Translations under genes and position numbers: made by a program | In this document: positions 23,510 to 30,953 of the stretch, one piece after another | Position numbering within the stretch: position 1 is the stretch's first letter | Layout: each line of letters opens with the position of its first letter | From: Nocardioides ochotonae | GTDB lineage: Bacteria > Actinomycetota > Actinomycetes > Propionibacteriales > Nocardioidaceae | Length of the DNA stretch: 64,000 nt | Assembly (NCBI RefSeq): GCF_011420305.2 | Contig: NZ_CP061769.1 | Location: 1,723,001-1,787,000, forward strand | Direction: 5' to 3' | Notes under the pieces: generated by a model | Seen by the model: the letters and a program-made list of their open reading frames with translations, nothing else | What the model was told of the DNA's origin: nothing | Database searches by the model: none

Positions 23510-24256
23510 TCAGTCGTCCAGCACGTGGCGCAGGTAGCGCTGCGGGGCCTCGAGGTAGGCGCGCCAGTGCTGGACGAGCTCGAGGTCCTCCCAGCGGACC
23601 TGTTGGTAGCCCCACTCGCCGACCTCGAGGACCGTCGCGCCGGGCAGGGCCGCCAGCACCGGCGAGTGGGTCGCGCAGAGCACCTGCCCGCCCTCCTGGG
23701 CCACGCGGTGCAGGGTGTCGATCAGGCCCAGGGTCGAGGAGAAGGACAGCGCGGCCTCCGGCTCGTCGAGGCAGTAGAAGCCGGGGGAGTCGAAGCGGGT
23801 GCGCAGCACCTCGAGGAACGACTCGCCGTGGCTCATCTCGTGCAGGGCGGCCTCGCGGCCGGAGGGGCGCTGCTCGAGGCCGGTGGGGTTGTCCTCGAGG
23901 TAGGAGTAGAGGCCGTGCATGGTCTCGGCGCGCAGGAAGTATCCCCAGCGTCCCGCCCCGATCCCGCGGCGTAGCCGCAGGTGCTGTCCCAGCGGTGACT
24001 CGCTGGCCCGGGTGCGGTGCCGGGCGCCGGTGGAGCCGCCCTCCGGGTTCAGGCCGTACGCCGCGGCGATCGCCTCGACCAGCGTCGACTTGCCCGAGCC
24101 GTTCTCGCCGACCAGGAACGTCACCCCGCGCGGCAGGTCCAGCCCCTCGCGCGCCAGCTGGGCCACGGCCGGGATCGTCATCGGCCAGCTCTCCTCGTCG
24201 AGGCCCTCACCCGGCTCGACGTCGACGCGTACGACGGGCGGCTGGTCGAATTCCAC
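23510..24256 (-). CDS. AAA-type ATPase, ABC/RecF-like fold
   Basis: A 248-residue single-domain ATPase. It has a Walker A loop FLVGENGSGKSTLVEAIA (about residues 47-64), a signature-like SHGESFLEVL, a Walker B YCLDEPEAALS (about 163-173) and a switch His in CATHSPVLAALPGA. This is the layout of the small ABC-like AAA_21/AAA_23 ATPases often annotated as predicted ATPases and related to the RecF/OLD group. No nuclease domain is fused. The GTG at 24256 is 6 bases after a TACGGT -10 on the minus strand. It is divergent from the PolDom gene with only 39 bp between start codons. The target is unknown; a role in DNA metabolism is a guess from its neighbours. Confidence 0.8.
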   Translation of the reverse strand: MEFDQPPVVRVDVEPGEGLDEESWPMTIPAVAQLAREGLDLPRGVTFLVGENGSGKSTLVEAIAAAYGLNPEGGSTGARHRTRASESPLGQHLRLRRGIGAGRWGYFLRAETMHGLYSYLEDNPTGLEQRPSGREAALHEMSHGESFLEVLRTRFDSPGFYCLDEPEAALSFSSTLGLIDTLHRVAQEGGQVLCATHSPVLAALPGATVLEVGEWGYQQVRWEDLELVQHWRAYLEAPQRYLRHVLDD

Positions 24257-24262
24257 GTCGAC

Positions 24263-24289
24263 ACCGTAGGGCCTGCCTCCGGCTAGGTT
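24263..24289. promoter_or_regulatory. Divergent leaderless promoters for the ATPase and PolDom genes
   Basis: On the minus strand TACGGT (24263-24268) ends 6 bases before the GTG of the ATPase; on the plus strand TAGGTT (24284-24289) ends 6 bases before the ATG of the polymerase gene. The whole control region is 39 bp, so the two promoters overlap back to back. Confidence 0.5.
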
Positions 24290-24295
24290 GGCCCC

Positions 24296-25273
24296 ATGCC
24301 AGCGTCGAAGCCGCCCGCGGTCGAGATCGAGGTCGACGACCGCGTCGTTCGGGTGAGCAACCCCGACCGGGTGTACTTCCCCGAGAGCGGTGCCACCAAG
24401 CTCGACCTGGTCGAGTACTACCTCGCGGTCGGCCCGGGCATCGTCAACGCGCTGTGGGAGCGGCCGTGCATGCTGCACCGCTTCCCGAAGGGGCTGGCGG
24501 GGGAGAAGGTGCACCAGAAGCGGCTCCCGGCCGGCGCGCCGCCGTGGGTGGAGACCGTGCAGCTGCACTTCCCGCGGTGGAACCGCACCGCCGACGAGCT
24601 GTGCGTCACCGAGCTGGCCAGCGTGATCTGGGCGGTGCAGATGTCGACGGTGGAGTTCCACCCGTGGAACAGCCGCCGCGGCGACACCGAGAAGCCCGAC
24701 GAGTGGCGCATCGACCTCGACCCCGGTCCGGCCTGCGACTTCGCGACGGTACGCCGGGTGGCCGGTGTGGTTCACGAGGTCCTCGACGAGCTCGGGGCGG
24801 TCGGCTACCCCAAGACCAGCGGCAGCAAGGGGATGCACGTCTACGTGCGGATCCCGCCCGAGCACGGGTTCGCCGACGTGCGCCGCGCGGCCCGCGCGTT
24901 CGCCCGCGAGGTCGAGCGGCGTGCGCCCGAGGACGTCACCACCGCGTGGTGGACCAAGGACCGCGATCCCGCCCAGCTCTTCGTCGACTACAACCAGAAC
25001 ACCCGCGACCACACCATCGCCGCGGCGTACTCGGTGCGCGGCGTGCCCGACGCCCGGGTCTCCACCCCGCTGCGCTGGGACGAGGTCCCTGACGTCGACC
25101 CCCGTGACCTCACGATCTTCACGGTGCCGCAGCGCTTCGCCGAGCTCGGCGACCTGCACGCGGACATCGACGACCACGTCTTCGACCCCGCGCCGCTGCT
25201 GGAGTGGGCCGACCGCGACGAGCGCGACGGCGAGGACCCCGTGGAGGAACCGGACGCCGGCGCGGAGGCCTGA
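24296..25273 (+). CDS. Stand-alone LigD-type DNA polymerase/primase domain protein
   Basis: A 325-residue archaeo-eukaryotic-primase-like polymerase corresponding to the LigD polymerase domain without ligase or phosphoesterase domains, like mycobacterial PolD1/PolD2. Key motifs are RVYFPESGATKLDLVEYY, the catalytic acidic pair in RIDLDPGP (about residues 138-145), SGSKGMHVYVRI (motif with Ser/Lys contacting the nucleotide) and FVDYNQNTRDHTIAAAYSVR. These enzymes add ribo- or deoxynucleotides in end joining or gap filling. No ku or ligD ligase gene is seen nearby. The C-terminus is an acidic tail. It starts leaderless and is divergent from the ATPase gene. Confidence 0.88.
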   Translation: MPASKPPAVEIEVDDRVVRVSNPDRVYFPESGATKLDLVEYYLAVGPGIVNALWERPCMLHRFPKGLAGEKVHQKRLPAGAPPWVETVQLHFPRWNRTADELCVTELASVIWAVQMSTVEFHPWNSRRGDTEKPDEWRIDLDPGPACDFATVRRVAGVVHEVLDELGAVGYPKTSGSKGMHVYVRIPPEHGFADVRRAARAFAREVERRAPEDVTTAWWTKDRDPAQLFVDYNQNTRDHTIAAAYSVRGVPDARVSTPLRWDEVPDVDPRDLTIFTVPQRFAELGDLHADIDDHVFDPAPLLEWADRDERDGEDPVEEPDAGAEA

Positions 25274-25307
25274 ACCGGTCGGACCCGCGGTGCCCGGGAC
25301 CCGGCGG

Positions 25308-25337
25308 CCCCGTCGGTCGAGCCTGTCGAGACCAACG
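25308..25337 (+). repeat. GGTCGAGCCTGTCGAGACC palindromic element, copy 1
   Basis: An interspersed palindrome of about 30 bases (CCCGTCGGTCGAGCCTGTCGAGACCAACGG). It lies between the PolDom gene and the first DUF222 gene. Three relatives occur at 25524, 44294 and 51826, two of them inside coding sequences. Confidence 0.65.
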
Positions 25338-25349
25338 GCGATAAAGGTC

Positions 25350-25378
25350 TTGTCGTCGAACGCACGTTCGAGTAGGAT
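25350..25378 (+). promoter_or_regulatory. Promoter of DUF222-HNH copy 1 with LexA (SOS) box in its spacer
   Basis: TTGTCG (25350-25355) and TAGGAT (25373-25378) are 17 bases apart, and the spacer contains TCGAACGCACGTTCGA (25356-25371). Its core CGAACGCACGTTCG fits the Gram-positive SOS box CGAACRNRYGTTCG at every position. The -10 ends 5 bases before the ATG. LexA bound here would block RNA polymerase. The 13E12-family genes of M. tuberculosis are known LexA targets. Confidence 0.8.
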
Positions 25379-25383
25379 GAGGC

Positions 25384-26700
25384 ATGGCCGACCACGAGCT
25401 CCCCGACTGCGACACCCCAGCCGCCGTGCTGGCGTTCGCGCAGCGCCGCCGGGCCGCAGCCCAGCGGGCGGAGATCGACGTCTTAGAAGCCGCGTTGGTG
25501 TGGGCGTCGATGCACCCGGAGGAGTCGGTTTCGACAAGCTCGACCAACGGGGCCGGCTCAGCTAACGGGCTGGTGTTCGGGGAGCTGGCCGTCCCGCTGG
25601 CCGGCGAAGGTGCCCCGCTGGTGGCGGAGTTCGCACCGATCGAGTTCGGCGCCGCGCTCGGCATGTCGACCGACTCCGCCCGAGCGCTGGTCGGGGACGC
25701 GCTCGAGCTCGCGCACCGGTTGAAGTTCACCTGGAAGCTGGTCCGGGCCGGCAAGGTCCCGCTGTGGAAGGCCCGGCGACTCGCGCAGCTGACCATGACG
25801 CTGCCGCTGGAGGGCGCCGACTTCGTGGACCGCCAGCTCGCCGGCTTCGTGGGCAAGATCAGCTGGGCCGGGATCGAGCGGCTGGTTGACCAGGCCCGCG
25901 TCGCGTTCGACCCGGAGGGCGCGGAGAAGGACCGCCTCGCCGCCGCTGACGGACGCCGCTTCGACGTGCACACCCGCGAAGCCAGTCACGACGGCATCGT
26001 CCACGTCGAAGGTGTCCTCGACCTGGCCGACGCGATCGACCTCGACGCCGCGATCCGCCACGGCGCTGAGGAGCTCTCCGCACTCGGCAGCACCGAGTCC
26101 CTCGACGTACGCCGCTCGATGGCCGCCGGTGAGCTCGCCCGGCGCCAGCTCGCCTTCGACCTGCGCACCGAAGCCGGCGACGGCGCCGCGTCGGTGGTGA
26201 AGCCGCGGCAGGTCGTCATCCACGTCCACCTCTCCCACGCCGCGATCTCCCGCGACGAGGCCGGCATCGCGCACGTCGAGGAGACCCGGTCCATCGTCTC
26301 GACCGACCAGGTCCGCGAATGGTGCGGCACTGACGCACAGGTGACGATCAAGCCGGTGATCGACCTCGAGGCCCACCACCACACCGACGCCTACGCGATC
26401 CCTGACCGGCTCGCCGAGCAGACCCGTCTGGCCCAGCCGGTGTGCGCGTTCCCGTGGTGCGAACGCCCCGCCCGACGCTGCGACACCGACCACGTCACCG
26501 CCCACGGTGACGGTGGCCCGACGTGCGGTTGCAACCTCGCCCCGCTGTGCCGGCGACATCATCGAGCGAAGACCCATGCGGGCTGGACCTACGACAAGAC
26601 CGACGCCGCGACCTACCTCTGGCGATCGCCCCACGGATTGCACCTCGTCAAGGACCAGGGCACCACCCGCCTCGTCACCGCGCACCCGCCGGACGAGTAG
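25384..26700 (+). CDS. DUF222-HNH protein, 13E12 repeat family, copy 1
   Basis: A 438-residue protein with an N-terminal DUF222 domain (about residues 5-320) and a C-terminal HNH endonuclease motif (CAFPWCERPARRCDTDHV ... CGCNLAPLCRRHHRAKTH), including the DxDH and RRHHR signatures and paired CxxC-type cysteines (CAFPWC). Members are multicopy and spread within actinobacterial genomes, called the 13E12 repeat family in mycobacteria; DNA nicking or homing is suspected but unproven. Residues 48-63 (SVSTSSTNGAGSANG) are encoded by an interspersed palindrome. A near-identical copy lies inverted at 50689-51996. The gene is leaderless and has a perfect SOS box in its promoter. Confidence 0.88.
   Translation: MADHELPDCDTPAAVLAFAQRRRAAAQRAEIDVLEAALVWASMHPEESVSTSSTNGAGSANGLVFGELAVPLAGEGAPLVAEFAPIEFGAALGMSTDSARALVGDALELAHRLKFTWKLVRAGKVPLWKARRLAQLTMTLPLEGADFVDRQLAGFVGKISWAGIERLVDQARVAFDPEGAEKDRLAAADGRRFDVHTREASHDGIVHVEGVLDLADAIDLDAAIRHGAEELSALGSTESLDVRRSMAAGELARRQLAFDLRTEAGDGAASVVKPRQVVIHVHLSHAAISRDEAGIAHVEETRSIVSTDQVREWCGTDAQVTIKPVIDLEAHHHTDAYAIPDRLAEQTRLAQPVCAFPWCERPARRCDTDHVTAHGDGGPTCGCNLAPLCRRHHRAKTHAGWTYDKTDAATYLWRSPHGLHLVKDQGTTRLVTAHPPDE
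25524..25554 (+). repeat. Palindromic element, copy 2, inside a DUF222 coding sequence
   Basis: GTCGGTTTCGACAAGCTCGACCAACGGGGCC reads through in frame within the DUF222 gene and encodes part of a variable, Ser/Thr/Gly-rich linker. Its relative in the second DUF222 gene lies at the same coding position. Confidence 0.65.
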
Positions 26701-26738
26701 GTTGACCCGCTCCGGATCCCGTCGGCCCACGTCGGCGG

Positions 26739-26758
26739 GGCCAGGCTGCTGCCTGGCC
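26739..26758. terminator. Bidirectional hairpin between convergent genes
   Basis: GGCCAGGC, a TGCT loop and GCCTGGCC form a perfect 8-bp stem between the ends of the DUF222 gene (+) and the Lrp gene (-). It could end transcription from both sides. Confidence 0.5.
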
Positions 26759-26821
26759 CTGCACAGGGCCGACCGACGGGGCACCTGACCCGGCAGACCT
26801 CGTGGGGCGGCTCGAGGTCGT

Positions 26822-27247
26822 CTACCTCGTCAGCGAGTTGAACAGCAGGCTCGTCTGGGTGTCGCGGACGCCGGGCAGCGCCCTGATCCGTTCCAGGACG
26901 AGGTCGAACTCCGACAGGCTGCGGCATCGCAGCTGCACCACGAGGTCCCAGGCGCCGGTGGTGGAGTGCAGGTGCTCGACCTCGGGGTAGCCGCGGATCT
27001 CGCGGACCACGTCTTGTCCCTCATTGGGTGTGGTCACGACGGTGGTGACTCCGCGGATCGCGTCGCGGTCCACGTCGTTGCCGACCCTGAGGGTGAAGCC
27101 CTCGATGACGCCACTGTCCACGAGCCGATCGATGCGAGACGTCACGGTGGACCGGTTCACGCCGAGCTCGCGGGACAGGGCGGCAACGGGCGTGCGACTG
27201 TTCGCACGGAGGAGGGCGATGAGCCGATGGTCCAGGTCGTCCAACAT
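26822..27247 (-). CDS. Lrp/AsnC-family transcriptional regulator
   Basis: A 141-residue regulator with an N-terminal helix-turn-helix (LDDLDHRLIALLRANSRTPVAALSRELGVNRSTVTSRIDRLVDSGVI) and a C-terminal RAM/AsnC effector domain (GVTTVVTTPNEGQDVVREIRGYPEVEHLHSTTGAWDLVVQLRC, with the conserved G-WD). ATG 27247 follows TAGGCT by 6 bases and is leaderless. It is divergent from the arginase-fold gene, with 137 bp between them, and probably controls that gene in response to an amino acid. Confidence 0.9.
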   Translation of the reverse strand: MLDDLDHRLIALLRANSRTPVAALSRELGVNRSTVTSRIDRLVDSGVIEGFTLRVGNDVDRDAIRGVTTVVTTPNEGQDVVREIRGYPEVEHLHSTTGAWDLVVQLRCRSLSEFDLVLERIRALPGVRDTQTSLLFNSLTR

Positions 27248-27253
27248 GCAGGC

Positions 27254-27342
27254 AGCCTAGTCATGCCAAGCAGATCGTCGTAGCGGTGCGCAGATTGCCC
27301 ACATGTTGGCGATTGCGGCACCACCTCGCCGCCTCCTAGCGT
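27254..27342. promoter_or_regulatory. Divergent control region between the Lrp and arginase-fold genes
   Basis: The Lrp gene has a -10 TAGGCT on the minus strand at 27254-27259, leaderless. For the arginase-fold gene, TTGCGG (27313-27318) and TAGCGT (27337-27342) are 18 bases apart, giving a ~35 nt leader with GGAGGAG before the ATG. An Lrp operator is expected here, and TTGCCCACATGTTGGC (27294-27309) is a possible imperfect inverted repeat. Confidence 0.4.
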
Positions 27343-27384
27343 CTGTCGCGAAGATCGTCACCGCTCGACTGGAGGAGACGCCTG

Positions 27385-28305
27385 ATGTCGACCGCATACC
27401 CCGCCTCGACCCCGACCCCGTCCGCTGGACCGGGTGCTGGCGCAGTGCCCGCAGGCCTTGCGCTGACCCATTTCGCGGGCCGCGCCGGCGACCACAACGA
27501 CCTGGCGATGGTCGGCTCCCGGGAGCTCGCGGAGGGACTCGCGGCACTGCTGGGCGTCGAGGCCACGGCCGTCGGCTCACCGGAGCCGTGCCTGTCCGTC
27601 GGATGGCGCGAGGAGCTCGACGCAGCGTTTCCCACCCTTCACCAGATGGCTGACCACCTCGACCAGGTCCTCCGGTCCGGCCGCACGCCGGTGAGCGCGT
27701 CCAGCAGGTGTGCGGTGGCTTTGGCGACGCTCCCCGTCGTGGCCAGGCACCGCCCCGACGCCGTGGTGGTCTGGTTCGACGCCCACGCCGACCTGAACAC
27801 CCCGGAGACCTCCACCACCGGATACCTCGGCGGTCTTGCGTACAGCGGCGCACTGGGCATGTGGGACTCCGGCCTCGGTGACGGCCTGAGCACCGACAAC
27901 GCCGTCCTGGTGGGATCACGGGACCTCGATCCCGCCGAGCAAGCCCTCGTCGACGCCGGCACCATCGCGCTCGTCGAGGTCGGACCGAACATGGCCGAGG
28001 AGCTCCGCGCCCTCGTCGACGGCCGCCCGGTCTACGTCCACATCGACTGCGACGTCCTGGATGCCGGTACCGTGCCCACCGACTACCTCGTTCCCGACGG
28101 CATGACCCTCGCCGACCTCCACGCCACCGCAGTCGTGCTCGCCGAGTCCGAGCTGGTCGGCATCGAGGTGGGCGAGCTGGAGAGCGCGGACGACCCGCGC
28201 ACCCCACCGAGCTACGTCGGGGCACTGCTCGACGCGCTGGCACCGCTGCTGGCGGTGCCGCGCCGGGTCGAGCCCGCGGCGGGGGAGACCGGGTCCGGTC
28301 ACTAG
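27385..28305 (+). CDS. Arginase/agmatinase-fold protein with atypical first metal motif
   Basis: A 306-residue ureohydrolase-fold protein. The second and third manganese motifs are intact: [11 protein letters not shown] (D132, H134, D136) and [11 protein letters not shown] (D221, D223), and the late E of EVGELE is present. The first motif, normally GGDHS, is replaced by [10 protein letters not shown], so the usual His ligand is missing; a Cys (C109) lies at about that position, as in the GGDC variants found in some actinobacterial relatives. Activity on arginine, agmatine or formiminoglutamate cannot be assumed. The ATG follows GGAGGAG. The divergent Lrp gene suggests control by an amino acid. 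Confidence 0.8.
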   Translation: MSTAYPASTPTPSAGPGAGAVPAGLALTHFAGRAGDHNDLAMVGSRELAEGLAALLGVEATAVGSPEPCLSVGWREELDAAFPTLHQMADHLDQVLRSGRTPVSASSRCAVALATLPVVARHRPDAVVVWFDAHADLNTPETSTTGYLGGLAYSGALGMWDSGLGDGLSTDNAVLVGSRDLDPAEQALVDAGTIALVEVGPNMAEELRALVDGRPVYVHIDCDVLDAGTVPTDYLVPDGMTLADLHATAVVLAESELVGIEVGELESADDPRTPPSYVGALLDALAPLLAVPRRVEPAAGETGSGH

Positions 28306-28308
28306 ACT
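28303..28308 (+). promoter_or_regulatory. -10 element TAGACT, leaderless promoter of rpe
   Basis: TAGACT overlaps the stop codon of the preceding gene and ends 8 bases before the GTG of rpe. No ribosome binding site is present. Confidence 0.45.
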
Positions 28309-28316
28309 GCGGACCC

Positions 28317-28982
28317 GTGGGCCACATCCAGATCACGCCGAGCATCCTCAACGCCGACTTCGCACAGCTGGGGGCGGAGGTGGGACGGATCGGCAGCGCC
28401 GACTGGGTGCACGTCGACGTCATGGACAACCACTTCGTGCCGAACCTGACGTTCGGGCCCACGATGGTCGAGGCGCTCGCGCGGAGCACCGACATCCCGC
28501 TCGACGCCCACCTGATGATCGAGGACCCCGACCGCCACGCGGTCACCTACGTCGAGGCGGGCTGCTCCTCGGTCACCTTCCACGTCGAGGCCGCGAAGGC
28601 GCCCGTGCGACTGGCTCGGGAGATCCGCAAGGCGGGCGGCCGCGCCAGCATGGCGCTCAAGCCGGCCACCCCGATCGAGCCCTACGAGGACCTGCTGCCC
28701 GAGCTCGACATGCTGCTGATCATGACCGTCGAGCCGGGCTTCGGCGGCCAGAAGTTCCTCGACCTGTGCCTGCCGAAGATCCGCCGGGCCCGGGCGCTGA
28801 TGGACAAGCACGGCGTCGAGACCTGGCTCCAGGTCGACGGCGGGGTCTCGCTGGAGACCATCGAGCGCTGCGCCGAGGCGGGGGCCGACGTGTTCGTGGC
28901 CGGCTCCGCCGTGTACTCCGCCGAGGACCCCGACCGCATGGTCTCCGAGCTGCGTGCCGCGGCGGAGGCAGCCCGCGGCTGA
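28317..28982 (+). CDS. rpe: Ribulose-phosphate 3-epimerase
   Basis: A 221-residue TIM-barrel epimerase interconverting ribulose 5-phosphate and xylulose 5-phosphate. Motifs: [31 protein letters not shown] (metal His and catalytic Asp), [10 protein letters not shown] (metal His), [11 protein letters not shown] and QVDGGVS (second catalytic Asp). GTG 28317 follows a leaderless -10. Its product pool feeds the riboflavin operon downstream, since ribulose 5-phosphate is the substrate of RibB. Confidence 0.96.
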   Translation: MGHIQITPSILNADFAQLGAEVGRIGSADWVHVDVMDNHFVPNLTFGPTMVEALARSTDIPLDAHLMIEDPDRHAVTYVEAGCSSVTFHVEAAKAPVRLAREIRKAGGRASMALKPATPIEPYEDLLPELDMLLIMTVEPGFGGQKFLDLCLPKIRRARALMDKHGVETWLQVDGGVSLETIERCAEAGADVFVAGSAVYSAEDPDRMVSELRAAAEAARG

Positions 28983-29085
28983 GGCCGCCGGGCGCCCGCC
29001 GGCGGCGGTGAGTTCCCGCTTGTCGGAACCGGCGTGGCGCCTCGGAACGACTGTGGCAGACTTTGGGCAGACGAGTTCACAACTC
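28983..29085 (+). other. Upstream region of the riboflavin operon
   Basis: These 103 bases separate rpe from the FMN riboswitch and must hold the rib promoter. CAGACT near 29057 could be the -10, but no good -35 is placed 16-19 bases before it. Nothing else recognisable is seen. Confidence 0.35.
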
Positions 29086-29212
29086 GCGTGCTCTGGGGTC
29101 GGTGCAATTCCGAGCCGGCGGTGAAAGTCCGCGACCCGGTCACATCCAGTGACCGGCTGACCAGGTGTAACTCCTGGACCGACGGTTAAAGTCCGGATGG
29201 GAAGACGCACGC
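29086..29212 (+). ncRNA. FMN riboswitch (RFN element)
   Basis: The conserved FMN aptamer is complete: GGGTCGGTGCAATTCCGAG, CCGGCGGTGAAAGTCCGCGACC, GACCAGGTGTAACTCCTGGACC and GACGGTTAAAGTCCGGATGGGAAGA. P1 is closed by GCGTGC (29086-29091) with GCACGC (29207-29212). It lies directly upstream of ribD and senses FMN to shut down riboflavin synthesis and uptake. Confidence 0.97.
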
Positions 29213-29222
29213 AGGTGACCCC

Positions 29223-29243
29223 GCTCGCCCCTCGTGGGCGAGC
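29223..29243 (+). promoter_or_regulatory. Candidate expression-platform hairpin of the FMN riboswitch
   Basis: GCTCGCCC (29223-29230) pairs with GGGCGAGC (29236-29243) around a CTCGT loop, 11 bases after P1. No T-run follows. In FMN-bound RNA it may act as a terminator or occlude downstream translation; the ribD ATG is 52 bases further. Confidence 0.45.
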
Positions 29244-29295
29244 CCGGGGCACCCTGTCCGGCCCCGGAGTCCGCGACCGGACGACAGGCCACCCG

Positions 29296-30348
29296 ATGAC
29301 GTTCTCCGCCGCCGAGCGCGACGCGATGCTGCGCGCCCTCGAGCTGGCCACGACCCCGGGCGTCCCGCTGGGACCCAACCCGCGCGTCGGCTGCGTCCTG
29401 CTGGCCGAAGACGGCTCGGTCGTGGCCGAGGGGTACCACCGCGGCGCCGGCACCGCCCACGCGGAGGTGGACGCGCTGACCCGCGCCGGCGCAGCCGCCC
29501 GCGGCACCACGGCGGTGGTCACCCTGGAGCCCTGCAACCACACCGGGCGCACCGGGCCGTGCGCCCAGGCGCTGCTGGCGGCCGGCGTACGACGCGTGGT
29601 CTTCGCCCAGCGCGACCCCAACCCGGTCGCGGCGGGCGGGGCGCAGACGCTGCGCGTGGCCGGCGTCGAGGTCGAGGGCGGGCTGCTGGCCGACCGGGCC
29701 GCCGCCCTCAACCGGGGGTGGAGCTTCTCGGTGGAGCACGGCCGTCCGTTCGTGACCTGGAAGTTCGCCGCCAGCCTCGACGGCCGCAGCGCCGCCGTCG
29801 ACGGCACCAGCCGCTGGGTCAGCTCGGTGGCCGCGCGCCGCGACACCCACCGGCTGCGCGCGCTGTGCGACACGATGCTGGTCGGCACCGGCACGGTCGC
29901 GGTCGACGACCCGCTGCTCACCGTGCGCGACGACGACGGCGTGGCGCTGCCCCACCAGCCGCTGCGCGCGGTGATGGGGGAGCGCGACCTCGATCCCGCG
30001 CGGCGGGTCCTCAACGACGAGGCCGAGACCGTGCGCCTGCGCACCCGCGACCCGCACGTGGCCCTCGCCGCGCTCGCGGCACGCGACCGTCAGCACGTCT
30101 TCCTCGAGGGCGGGCCCACCCTCGCCGCGGCGTTCCTGCGCGCCGGACTGGTCGACGAGATCGTCGCCTACGTCGCCCCGATGCTGCTCGGCGCCGGGAC
30201 CAGCGCGGTCGCCGACCTCGGCATCACCACCATCTCCGCCGCCCTGCGGCCCACCGTCACCGACGTGACGGTGCTGCCCGCCGAGGCCGGCGACCCGCCC
30301 AACGTGCGCCTCACCCTGAGCTGCGCGACCCCCGGACAGGAGTCCTGA
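29296..30348 (+). CDS. ribD: Bifunctional diaminohydroxyphosphoribosylaminopyrimidine deaminase / 5-amino-6-(5-phosphoribosylamino)uracil reductase
   Basis: A 350-residue enzyme carrying out steps two and three of riboflavin synthesis. The N-terminal cytidine-deaminase-like domain holds the zinc motif HAEVDAL and PCNHTGRTGPC, with GPNPRVGCVL at its start; the C-terminal reductase (about 150-350) has TWKFAASLDGRSA and FLEGGPTLAAAFL. ATG 29296 matches the usual N-terminus; the frame is open back into the riboswitch, but that part is RNA. It overlaps ribE by one base. Confidence 0.95.
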   Translation: MTFSAAERDAMLRALELATTPGVPLGPNPRVGCVLLAEDGSVVAEGYHRGAGTAHAEVDALTRAGAAARGTTAVVTLEPCNHTGRTGPCAQALLAAGVRRVVFAQRDPNPVAAGGAQTLRVAGVEVEGGLLADRAAALNRGWSFSVEHGRPFVTWKFAASLDGRSAAVDGTSRWVSSVAARRDTHRLRALCDTMLVGTGTVAVDDPLLTVRDDDGVALPHQPLRAVMGERDLDPARRVLNDEAETVRLRTRDPHVALAALAARDRQHVFLEGGPTLAAAFLRAGLVDEIVAYVAPMLLGAGTSAVADLGITTISAALRPTVTDVTVLPAEAGDPPNVRLTLSCATPGQES

Positions 30349-30953
30349 TGTTCACCGGAATCGTCGAAGAGCTCGGCACCGTCGCGGGGGTGGAGGACCT
30401 GGGCGACGCGATCAGGCTCACGATCCGCGCCACCACCGTGCTGGAGGGCACCGGGCTCGGCGACTCGATCGCCGTCAACGGCTGCTGCCTCACCGTCGCC
30501 GAGCGCGGCACGGACACCTGGGTCGCCGACGTCATGCAGGAGACCCTCGACAAGACCTCGCTGGAGGGGATCGGGCCCGGTGACCGGGTCAACCTCGAGC
30601 GCGCGGTCACCGCCGAGAAGCGCCTGGGCGGCCACATCGTCCAGGGCCACGTCGACGGCGTGGGCACGATCCTCTCCCGCACCCCCAGCGAGCACTGGGA
30701 GCTGGTCGAGGTCTCCGTCCCGGCCGGGCTCACCCGCTACGTCGTGGACAAGGGCTCGATCACCATCGACGGCGTCAGCCTCACCGTCGTCGAGGCCGGC
30801 GCGGACCGGCTCACGGTCAGCCTGATCCCCGAGACCCTCGCGCGCACGGTCCTGGGCGCCAAGCCGGTCGGCGCCCCGGTCAACATCGAGGTCGACATCA
30901 TCGCCAAGCACGTCGAGAAGCTGCTCGCCGCCCACCTGCCCGGGGAGGCCTGA
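30348..30953 (+). CDS. ribE: Riboflavin synthase alpha chain
   Basis: A 201-residue lumazine dismutase made of two similar beta-barrels: the first begins MFTGIVEELGTV, with the conserved NGCCLTV, and the second begins GHIVQGHVDGVGTI with ITIDGVSLTVV. The C-terminus has the short trimerisation helix (AKHVEKLLA). It overlaps ribD and the transporter gene by one base each (TGATG), indicating coupled translation. Confidence 0.96.
   Translation: MFTGIVEELGTVAGVEDLGDAIRLTIRATTVLEGTGLGDSIAVNGCCLTVAERGTDTWVADVMQETLDKTSLEGIGPGDRVNLERAVTAEKRLGGHIVQGHVDGVGTILSRTPSEHWELVEVSVPAGLTRYVVDKGSITIDGVSLTVVEAGADRLTVSLIPETLARTVLGAKPVGAPVNIEVDIIAKHVEKLLAAHLPGEA

Noticed and set aside
25384..26700. DUF222-HNH gene as an insertion sequence or intein/homing element
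   Set aside because: No terminal inverted repeats, target duplications, transposase motif or interrupted host gene could be seen; only multicopy and HNH features support mobility.
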